From contig PIXS01000269.1 in assembly GCA_003096255.1 (NCBI GenBank), forward strand, positions 1 to 5,029: DNA of 5,029 nt. The letters are read 5' to 3'. The notes under the pieces were generated by a model that was given only the letters and a program-made list of their open reading frames with translations, was not told the DNA's origin and ran no database searches. This stretch comes from Candidatus Bathyarchaeum sp. Its GTDB lineage: Archaea > Thermoproteota > Bathyarchaeia > Bathyarchaeales > Bathyarchaeaceae. Position numbers and translations under genes: made by a program. The stretch's first letter is position 1. Each line of letters begins with the position of its first letter. This document shows, in pieces, positions 1 to 4,545 of this stretch.

Positions 1-101
1 ACACCTTCCTAAACCAGTACCTGCTGTTCATCGTAGGCGGCGCAGGCGGCGGCGGTGGAATTGGTGCTTTTGTTTTCATCAAAAAACGACGAGAAGAATA
101 A
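1..101 (+). CDS. C-terminal end of a membrane-anchored, probably surface-exposed protein (partial)
   Basis: Only the last 33 codons are present, read from base 3 to the TAA at 99-101. They encode a hydrophobic stretch (QYLLFIVGG, a run of glycines, then IGAFVFI) followed by the charged tail KKRREE. This is the usual form of a C-terminal transmembrane anchor with a cytoplasmic stop-transfer tail, as in archaeal surface proteins whose bulk lies outside the cell. The function of the missing upstream part cannot be told. The next gene also ends in a single membrane segment plus basic residues. The two tails are not alike in sequence, yet both genes are followed by the same 3' element, so they may be members of a surface-protein cluster. 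That the frame is coding rests on composition, the anchor logic and the clean stop. Confidence 0.75.
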   Translation, partial: TFLNQYLLFIVGGAGGGGGIGAFVFIKKRREE

Positions 102-120
102 ACCAGACCGCTTCAACAAT

Positions 121-178
121 CATGTTTGAAGACTAATAGAGGTACATTGTTGAAAACAACCTTTTTTTCTGTTTTCCC
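121..178 (+). repeat. Shared 3' element, copy 1
   Basis: Bases 121-167 match bases 3823-3869 at 42 of 47 positions without a gap, and similarity continues with small gaps through the following T-rich tail to about 178. The core words are TTTGAAGACTAATAG and ACATTGTTGAAAAC, followed by ACC and a T-run. It starts 19 bases after the stop of the upstream gene. In this copy 112-120 (TTCAACAAT) is perfectly complementary to 146-154 (ATTGTTGAA), which could form a stem with a 25-base loop ahead of the T-run. The left arm lies outside the conserved part and is absent from copy 2, so the stem is probably not what is conserved. Confidence 0.8.
160..178 (+). terminator. Probable T-tract transcription terminator of the upstream gene
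   Basis: A run of seven T (162-168) followed shortly by four T (172-175), about 60 bases after the upstream stop codon. Archaeal RNA polymerase is known to stop at T-rich tracts in the non-template strand. The equivalent position after the glycosidase gene also carries two T-runs. The role is inferred from position and composition. Confidence 0.5.
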
Positions 179-200
179 ACAAGTTAATTATTTGTTATCC

Positions 201-223
201 AAAACGTTTTGTGCAAGCGTTTT
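201..223 (+). other. Small A/T-rich hairpin
   Basis: AAAACGTTT (201-209) can pair with AAGCGTTTT (215-223), giving nine pairs including one G-U around a five-base loop, with one more T after it. The left arm overlaps the perfect 10-base palindrome AAAACGTTTT. It lies about 25 bases past the T-tracts of copy 1. It could be a second termination or 3'-end signal, a protein-binding site, or chance in A/T-rich DNA. Confidence 0.3.
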
Positions 224-263
224 TATGCTATTTTAAACAGTATTGAATTTCGTCTGTGAATTC

Positions 264-272
264 TTTAAATTA
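264..272 (+). promoter_or_regulatory. TATA-box-like element, distal candidate for the glycosidase gene
   Basis: TTTAAATTA is close to the archaeal TATA consensus (TTTAWATA). If used, transcription would start near 295 and leave a 5' leader of about 135 bases. It competes with the element at 403-409. The region is A/T-rich, so such matches are expected by chance. Confidence 0.25.
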
Positions 273-402
273 TTATCGAACGCAAAAAAGAAACAATGTG
301 TGTGCGTAATTCTCAATTTTAGGTGATGCATATTTTTAACTATACGTGTCGTAAAGGTTTATTATTGCCCGTTATTTCTCCTAAGGATTAACCTCAAAAC
401 TG

Positions 403-409
403 TATATAT
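403..409 (+). promoter_or_regulatory. TATA-box-like element close to the glycosidase start
   Basis: TATATAT lies about 24 bases before the ATG at 430. With the usual archaeal TATA-to-start spacing of about 25-27 bases, transcription would begin at or next to the ATG, giving a leaderless message. A weak Shine-Dalgarno-like AGGA at 418-421, eight bases before the ATG, would instead fit a leadered message from a more distal promoter. The sequence alone does not decide between them. Confidence 0.3.
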
Positions 410-429
410 GTACAACAGGAAAAACCTTC

Positions 430-3400
430 ATGACACATCAACAATCACGCTATGTCGGTCCGGTTCTTATTCTCGTAATACTTGTCATGTTATTTCAACC
501 TGCTTTTGTACAAGCTGATACCTCTTTGCCTTGGCTCAGTTTGAACGGTCAATGGATTGTAGACCCGAGTGGCAACCGAGTAGCAATGCGGGGAGCTGGA
601 TGCGATTTCACGGGGTATTCAAAACCATTTTTGTTGAACCAATATATTGAGCAAATAGCTGCTAGAGGCTATAACCATGTACGTTTAGCATTTAGTGTTC
701 CTGGATGGTACACTCACCATGTTGAATATGAACCAGAGTTGATGGATTACGCGATTGATCTGTGCGAACAAAATGGATTATATGCCATTCTTACTTGCAT
801 GCACTGGTGGGCTGCCTCAGACGTTCAAGGTTGGGACGAGCCTTTACCTGACCACGAACAGGAATGGATTAACTGTTGGGTAGACATCGCAACCCGTTAC
901 AAGGACAGGTCCGCGGTTTTCGCCTATGAACTTTACAACGAACCCCTTGGTGAAGGATTAACACCCGACGGAAAAGATCAAGTACAATGCTATTTAGATG
1001 CGATGAATGCTATCCGTCAAGTGGACACACGGCACCCATTCATCGTTTATGACGACCATAATACTTACTACAAAGTCTTGGAAACTGAAGCTGGACTTTA
1101 TCAAAGAACTTTCTGGACCCCTGAAACAGCACGATCTGATACTATTTATACGAGCCATGTCTGGTGGCTCGACGTAAAAACAGACATGCAAGGTACAGCA
1201 TCTGATTTTGCATCTGCACAAAGACTTGCAGCAAACTTTCTTGGATCAATGCGATACTACAGTCAATGGATGGGTAACGTTCCTGTTTGGGCTGGAGAAT
1301 TTGGAACATACTCTTATGATTATTCACATGCAAACTGGGAATACGTAAAAGAGGTCATAAGGCTCTCTGAAGATGCGGGAATAATGTGGACTGTTTGGCA
1401 GATGGATGCATTTAATCAATATGCACCAGACGCTCTTGAACATATAACCCCAACTCCATACACAAGCTCATATTATTCAGCAAGTATTCCTCGAGCTTTT
1501 AACCCTAAACCCTTTAACATTTTAGACCGTGTTGTAGACAAATCACAGTACATTTTTGATGTTGAAAGAAACCGATGGAGTCCCGTATGGATAGGACTAA
1601 ACTCCGATGGTTTCTGGGTTGACCTTGAAGGTCCAATTACTGTAAGAGTTAAAGTCTGGGAAGGTACAAACCCGTATGGAACATTAATTTCTGACACTGT
1701 TGTTTCAATACCCGACGGTCAGGAAAGAAGATTTTCGGGAAGCACTTACACTAAAGTTTTTGCTGAATCAGTTGGCACATCTGGTGACCCAGATGATCCA
1801 CCACCTGATGATCCAGATGAACCGGATGACCCTCCCCCAGATATTCCAGATGATCCAGGTACTACACCTCCTCCTATTGGTGGAGGCGGCGGAGGCGTTA
1901 TAATACCAATACCTGATACAACAGCCCCAACATGGAGTAACATTGCTACAAGTTCAACTCATGCTGGAAAACCATCTGATTTCACAATAGACTTTGCAGA
2001 CGGAAAAGGTCTTTCGCATTACATTTTTAGTGCGAATATAACTGGAACGTGGGTGAATGAAACAGCTGTTTCCTTAAGTGGAACTTCTAGTTCTGCTTCG
2101 GTAGTTAAGACCCTGTCCTCCAAGGTTGATCAAATTGTGGGATACATGTGGTACGTTAATGATACGTCTAACAATTGGGCGAACACCGAAATTCAGACTT
2201 TGGTCACCACAGACGTTGAGGCTCCAACGGTAGCTAATATTGATGTAAGTACAACTGTTGCAGGTGCCGCTTGCCAGTTTGTTTCGGAGTGGTCAGACCT
2301 AGAGCTTTCAGGATACATTTTTAGCACAAACCAGACTGGAACTTGGACTAACACAACATGGGTTAATCTTTGGGATGGCAATGCCACAACTGGTTGGGTT
2401 AACCAAACCCTCAACTTGCCTAACAACGTGGGTTTTGTAGTTGGATGGAGAGTCTACGTTAACGATACTTCAAACAACTGTGGCGATACTGGAATTCAGA
2501 CTTTAACAGTTACAGACGTAAATTCTCCAATCTTAGTTGACATCGATGTTACCACACCAGCTGTTAGTACCGTCTGCCAAATTGTTACTGGGTGGTCCGA
2601 TTTAGAACTGTCAGGATACATCTTTAGCACGAATTACACAGGAATATGGACAAACTCTACATTTACTGATCCATGGGAGGGTACTCCTGCTACTGGATTG
2701 ACCAGCGATAGTTTCAATTTGCCTGGTACAGTGGGTGTTGTGGTTGGGTGGAGAGTCTACGTTAAGGATACCTCAGGCAACTGGGGAGACACAGGAATCC
2801 AAACCATAGTAACATTAGATGTTGATTCGCCAACATTCTCCGAGATTACTTCCAGCAAAACCGTGGCAAATGATGAAGCAACCTTTAATGTGGGAATCAG
2901 CGACAATGTGGGTTTATCCCATTACATTTTTTCGTGGAACAACACCGGAACCTGGACCAATCAAACAGCAACCGCTTGTACCTCCAATCTTTGCCGATTT
3001 ACAGGCACTCTGAACAGCACTGTAGGAGTTGTGATAAGTGTTAAGGTCTACGCAAATGACACATCAAACAACTGGGCAGTATCAGACCAGTACAACTTTG
3101 TTCTAACCGGTCACACACTAACCCTACAAGCTAAAGACATGGATGGCACAATCCTTCCCCGAGAAGTAACATATGCTATTACATTCCCTAACGCAACAAC
3201 AACAGAGTTCACAAGCAACACAGAAGGATTAACAACCATAACAACTTGTAACGGAAACCACGAAATAGTAACCAAATGGGGCGACCACGTAGTAAACATC
3301 AATGAAACCATCTTGGTTACAAAAGAAACAACATCAAACATTGACACATCGATTGCCCGATTGAATGCCTATGATGGAAACTACTATCTGCTGATGAGCC

Positions 3401-3813
3401 TGAACGAAACTATCCTTTCCTGTCCACCGACAAGCAATGAAGATACCCTTTTGCTTCTAGATGTGGATGTTGATGGTGAGGTTGACTTTAAGCTGGATAA
3501 CACAAACTGGAGCATAACCTGCGAACCAGAGACCTTCAGTATAAACGCAAAACAGTACGAAACCGGAGATAATGACTGGAACTTTAGTGACAACATCTTT
3601 TCTTTCACTGGCACCGATTCTGAAATCCGTGAAATAAGCGTAACATGGAACTCGGATGGATTACAAACAGGAGACGACTACCCGCCCGACTTAAACGACA
3701 CAACAAACAACGGTGGATACAAAATTCCTTTAGAACTAAGTTTAGTTAACTCTATCATAGCCATAGTCATCCTAGCGTATAGTGATTTTTATCGCAAACG
3801 AAAAACAGCCTAA
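430..3813 (+). CDS. Secreted, surface-anchored modular GH5 beta-glycanase (cellulase-like)
   Basis: This 1127-residue protein probably hydrolyses a beta-linked polysaccharide outside the cell. Residues 1-29 are a signal peptide: a short basic start, the core PVLILVILVMLF, and likely cleavage after VQA. Residues about 35-365 are a GH5 (clan A) domain. MRGAG (R54), HVRLAF (R85), MHWW (H125), the NEP motif in YELYNEP (N170, proposed acid/base E171), SHVWW (H243), VWAGEFG (proposed nucleophile E290) and W323 match the conserved family positions, so the enzyme looks active. Residues 366-449 are a small beta-rich domain. An Asp/Pro linker with a Gly run follows (450-495), then four Ig/FN3-like repeats (496-893), an unrecognised beta domain (894-973), another with a DxDxDG motif (974-1085), and a membrane anchor (about 1101-1117) before RKRK. 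The start at 430 gives a complete signal peptide. No carbohydrate-binding module is recognised. The exact substrate (cellulose, mannan, other beta-glucan) cannot be read from this; GH5 covers several. Confidence 0.9.
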   Translation: MTHQQSRYVGPVLILVILVMLFQPAFVQADTSLPWLSLNGQWIVDPSGNRVAMRGAGCDFTGYSKPFLLNQYIEQIAARGYNHVRLAFSVPGWYTHHVEYEPELMDYAIDLCEQNGLYAILTCMHWWAASDVQGWDEPLPDHEQEWINCWVDIATRYKDRSAVFAYELYNEPLGEGLTPDGKDQVQCYLDAMNAIRQVDTRHPFIVYDDHNTYYKVLETEAGLYQRTFWTPETARSDTIYTSHVWWLDVKTDMQGTASDFASAQRLAANFLGSMRYYSQWMGNVPVWAGEFGTYSYDYSHANWEYVKEVIRLSEDAGIMWTVWQMDAFNQYAPDALEHITPTPYTSSYYSASIPRAFNPKPFNILDRVVDKSQYIFDVERNRWSPVWIGLNSDGFWVDLEGPITVRVKVWEGTNPYGTLISDTVVSIPDGQERRFSGSTYTKVFAESVGTSGDPDDPPPDDPDEPDDPPPDIPDDPGTTPPPIGGGGGGVIIPIPDTTAPTWSNIATSSTHAGKPSDFTIDFADGKGLSHYIFSANITGTWVNETAVSLSGTSSSASVVKTLSSKVDQIVGYMWYVNDTSNNWANTEIQTLVTTDVEAPTVANIDVSTTVAGAACQFVSEWSDLELSGYIFSTNQTGTWTNTTWVNLWDGNATTGWVNQTLNLPNNVGFVVGWRVYVNDTSNNCGDTGIQTLTVTDVNSPILVDIDVTTPAVSTVCQIVTGWSDLELSGYIFSTNYTGIWTNSTFTDPWEGTPATGLTSDSFNLPGTVGVVVGWRVYVKDTSGNWGDTGIQTIVTLDVDSPTFSEITSSKTVANDEATFNVGISDNVGLSHYIFSWNNTGTWTNQTATACTSNLCRFTGTLNSTVGVVISVKVYANDTSNNWAVSDQYNFVLTGHTLTLQAKDMDGTILPREVTYAITFPNATTTEFTSNTEGLTTITTCNGNHEIVTKWGDHVVNINETILVTKETTSNIDTSIARLNAYDGNYYLLMSLNETILSCPPTSNEDTLLLLDVDVDGEVDFKLDNTNWSITCEPETFSINAKQYETGDNDWNFSDNIFSFTGTDSEIREISVTWNSDGLQTGDDYPPDLNDTTNNGGYKIPLELSLVNSIIAIVILAYSDFYRKRKTA
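1777..1914 (+). other. Asp/Pro-rich linker within the glycosidase
   Basis: Residues 450-495 are almost entirely Asp, Pro, Glu and Gly, with PDDPPP-type words repeated and then six glycines in a row (484-489). This is a typical flexible, extended and strongly acidic linker. It separates the catalytic half, which has no N-glycosylation sequons, from the stalk, which has many. At the DNA level the segment is repetitive (GATGATCCA/CCAGATGA words), so it could change length by slippage. Confidence 0.8.
1915..3108 (+). repeat. Four tandem Ig/FN3-like repeats encoded in the stalk
   Basis: Units of about 100 residues begin with D-x-x-[AS]-P at residues 496, 595, 696 and 797 (bases 1915, 2212, 2515 and 2818). 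Each has a central YIFS..N.TG.W word and ends near [YV].[NK]DTS.N. Units 2 and 3 are closest: my hand alignment gives 58 identities over 101 positions, including WSDLELSGYIFSTN and VVGWRVYV. Units 1 and 4 resemble each other more in key words (LSHYIFS, NDTSNNWA). Repeats of this kind act as rigid spacers or adhesion modules in archaeal and bacterial surface proteins. Here they would hold the catalytic domain away from the membrane. Confidence 0.8.
3460..3498 (+). other. DxDxDG calcium-binding-like motif in the glycosidase C-terminal domain
   Basis: Residues 1011-1019 read DVDVDGEVD, with D1011, D1013, D1015, G1016 and D1019 in the spacing of an EF-hand or dockerin-type calcium loop. The usual acidic residue at loop position 12 is missing (L1022), with D1023 one place later. 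No helix-rich flanks or second dockerin loop are evident, and the surroundings look beta-rich. Calcium binding is plausible but unproven. Confidence 0.4.
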
Positions 3814-3822
3814 AACACTAAA

Positions 3823-3879
3823 CATATTTGAAGACTAATAGCAGAACATTGTTGAAAACTACCTTTTTTCGTTTTTTCC
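3823..3879 (+). repeat. Shared 3' element, copy 2
   Basis: This is the second copy of the element at 121-178, starting nine bases after the glycosidase stop codon. Bases 3823-3869 differ from copy 1 at five positions (3826, 3842, 3843, 3845, 3860). The difference at 3860 breaks the small GTTG/CAAC stem that copy 1 could form, so base pairing there is not conserved. The T-rich tail is present again with slightly different run lengths. Confidence 0.8.
3862..3879 (+). terminator. Probable T-tract transcription terminator of the glycosidase gene
   Basis: Two runs of six T (3864-3869 and 3872-3877) lie about 50-65 bases after the stop codon, in the same arrangement as after the upstream gene. This is consistent with archaeal T-tract termination. 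Function is inferred from position and repetition. Confidence 0.5.
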
Positions 3880-3890
3880 AAATAATAACC

Positions 3891-3901
3891 TTAACTATTA
3901 T
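3891..3901 (+). promoter_or_regulatory. TATA-like element upstream of the long hairpin
   Basis: TTAACTATTAT is A/T-rich and lies where an archaeal TATA box would place a transcription start near 3921-3925, just ahead of the hairpin beginning at 3928. It makes the hairpin a candidate for an independent small RNA gene. The match to the consensus is only moderate. Confidence 0.25.
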
Positions 3902-3927
3902 CTAGATTCTCAAAAACGGTAAGGGAT

Positions 3928-4010
3928 GAGAGAGCACACGCAAAAGGTGAATTGGCGTGTGGGTGGGAACGCTAATCTTCAACCTTGATAGGATTTGCGT
4001 GTGCTCACTT
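3928..4010 (+). ncRNA. Candidate structured RNA: long hairpin with a perfect 13-bp closing stem
   Basis: GAGCACACGCAAA (3932-3944) is the exact reverse complement of 3994-4006. Three more pairs follow below an A-A mismatch (3928-3930 with 4008-4010). Inside, 3945-3948 pairs with 3982-3985, 3949-3951 with 3978-3980, and 3952-3958 with 3969-3975 (one G-U), leaving a ten-base G-rich loop (GTGGGTGGGA). An eight-base bulge (3986-3993) lies on the right side only. In total about 30 pairs fold in 83 bases. I do not recognise the family. It could be a stand-alone small RNA or a leader element of the gatC transcript, whose start codon is 229 bases further on. The left arm also has a competing partner at 3955-3961. 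Confidence 0.5.
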
Positions 4011-4012
4011 TA

Positions 4013-4067
4013 GACTCTGAATATGAAGAATAAATAATTTCTGTATCATACCTTCATATTCTGGGTT
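4013..4067 (+). repeat. Inverted repeat with 10-bp perfect arms
   Basis: GAATATGAAG (4019-4028) is the exact reverse complement of 4052-4061. Across a T-T mismatch the arms extend by five more pairs, two of them G-U (4013-4017 with 4063-4067). The loop is 23 bases and A/T-rich. It starts three bases after the long hairpin, so the two may belong to one transcript. It may otherwise be a binding site for a dimeric regulator. I see no family match. Confidence 0.45.
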
Positions 4068-4181
4068 CTAGCACCTGAAAAGAAGCCCGCTTTGAATGTT
4101 TTTTGTTGGCGCAGAACTTGTCTGGTTTTGCATGTATTTATTGTGTGCAGAAGAGTTAAAAGTCGTCCAGAGAAGAGCTTG

Positions 4182-4190
4182 ATTATTAAA
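4182..4190 (+). promoter_or_regulatory. TATA-like element upstream of gatC
   Basis: ATTATTAAA lies so that transcription would begin near 4213, leaving a leader of about 27 bases that contains the ribosome-binding site at 4227-4231. Another A/T-rich candidate (TGTATTTATT, about 4133-4142) lies further up. Neither is a strong consensus match. Confidence 0.3.
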
Positions 4191-4198
4191 CGTGTAAT

Positions 4199-4219
4199 AT
4201 GTTTGGGTGTTTCAAACAT
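4199..4219 (+). promoter_or_regulatory. 7-bp hairpin just before the gatC ribosome-binding site
   Basis: ATGTTTG (4199-4205) pairs perfectly with CAAACAT (4213-4219) around the seven-base loop GGTGTTT. It ends seven bases before the Shine-Dalgarno sequence. It could influence translation or be a DNA operator overlapping the likely start of transcription. It may also be chance. Confidence 0.3.
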
Positions 4220-4226
4220 TTGTGTT

Positions 4227-4231
4227 GAGGT
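4227..4231 (+). promoter_or_regulatory. Ribosome-binding site of gatC
   Basis: GAGGT lies eight bases before the ATG at 4240. It is the clearest Shine-Dalgarno match in the window and fixes the gatC start. Confidence 0.7.
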
Positions 4232-4239
4232 AATACGAC

Positions 4240-4533
4240 ATGAACCGGCAATATCTTTCCAAAAAAGACGTTGATCACATCGCGTTGCTTGCTCATATTG
4301 AAGTTTCTGATGAAGAAAAGGAACTTTTCACTGAACAGTTCAACGGGATTCTTGAATACTTCAAAAAAATTGACGAAATAGACACAGAAGGTGTTGAGCC
4401 AACATACCATGTTTTAGACCTCATAAATGTGTCAAGAAAAGACGAAGTAGAACCTTCGTTGCCAACAGAAGAGGCATTGAAAAACGCTCCTAAAAAGGAA
4501 AACAAGTTCCTCAAAGCTCCGCGAATCGTATAG
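4240..4533 (+). CDS. gatC: Asp-tRNA(Asn)/Glu-tRNA(Gln) amidotransferase subunit C
   Basis: This is the small subunit of the GatCAB complex, which amidates misacylated Asp-tRNA(Asn) and/or Glu-tRNA(Gln) in the cytoplasm. GatC wraps around GatA and stabilises its contact with GatB. The 97 residues match the usual family length. Typical features are the helical N-terminus with LSKKDVDHIALLAHIEVSDE (6-25), the helix around FNGILEYFKKIDEID (34-48), the VEPTYHVLDLINVSRKDEV segment (52-70) and the C-terminal FLKAPRIV. The start is supported by GAGGT eight bases upstream. gatA follows after 12 bases, so the two are surely co-transcribed. In archaea, Glu-tRNA(Gln) is normally handled by GatDE, so this complex would mainly serve Asn-tRNA formation; that role is family knowledge, not visible here. 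Confidence 0.95.
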   Translation: MNRQYLSKKDVDHIALLAHIEVSDEEKELFTEQFNGILEYFKKIDEIDTEGVEPTYHVLDLINVSRKDEVEPSLPTEEALKNAPKKENKFLKAPRIV

Positions 4534-4545
4534 GAAGCCCTGTCT

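Larger units (their letters stand above)
102..429. other. A/T-rich intergenic region, no gene seen
   Basis: This gap of 328 bases separates two genes on the same strand. I find no coding region or tRNA in it. It contains, in order, the first copy of the shared 3' element with its T-tracts, a 9-bp hairpin at 201-223, and several TATA-like stretches, including 264-272 and 403-409. Its length and the T-tracts suggest that the downstream glycosidase gene has its own promoter rather than being read through from upstream. Confidence 0.7.
3814..4239. other. Intergenic region rich in inverted repeats, no protein gene seen
   Basis: These 426 bases between the glycosidase and gatC hold 3' element copy 2, a possible promoter at 3891-3901, a long hairpin (3928-4010), a second inverted repeat (4013-4067), a weak 7-bp hairpin (4111-4117 with 4125-4131, one G-U pair), a promoter candidate at 4182-4190 and a 7-bp hairpin just before the gatC ribosome-binding site. 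A 60-codon open frame at 4092-4274 has no recognisable content and overlaps gatC out of frame, so I do not call it. No tRNA cloverleaf was found. Confidence 0.7.

Noticed and set aside
112..154. Stem TTCAACAAT/ATTGTTGAA as the conserved core of the 3' element
   Set aside because: The left arm lies outside the part shared by both copies and has no counterpart before copy 2, so this stem cannot be the general function of the element.
1746..1943. Open frame on the - strand encoding a Gly/Ser/Pro-rich peptide
   Set aside because: It is the complement of the repetitive Asp/Pro linker of the glycosidase. Low-complexity DNA gives open antisense frames without meaning.
1915..3108. DNA-level repeat array such as CRISPR or a phase-variable tract
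   Set aside because: The periodicity is about 300 bases and follows protein repeats with diverged codons. There are no short identical repeats with spacers.
3932..4006. Miniature transposon with 13-bp terminal inverted repeats
   Set aside because: There is no target-site duplication at the ends, and the interior is itself almost fully paired, which fits an RNA hairpin better.
3928..4067. Archaeal H/ACA guide RNA as an explanation of the two adjacent hairpins
   Set aside because: AGA at 4012-4014 is near the right place, but there is no two-sided pseudouridylation pocket (the bulge is on one side only), no clear kink-turn and no ACA right after either stem.
4061..4075. GGGTTCTAGCACC, resembling a tRNA T-arm
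   Set aside because: The T-stem cannot form with its 3' side, and there is no acceptor, D or anticodon arm at the right spacing.
4231..4242. TAATACGAC, the first nine bases of the phage T7 promoter
   Set aside because: The rest of the T7 promoter is missing and the bases lie between the gatC ribosome-binding site and its ATG, so it is coincidence.
4092..4274. A 60-codon open frame on the + strand before gatC
   Set aside because: It has no recognisable motif and no ribosome-binding site, and it runs out of frame into gatC, whose identity is certain. It is best read as chance.
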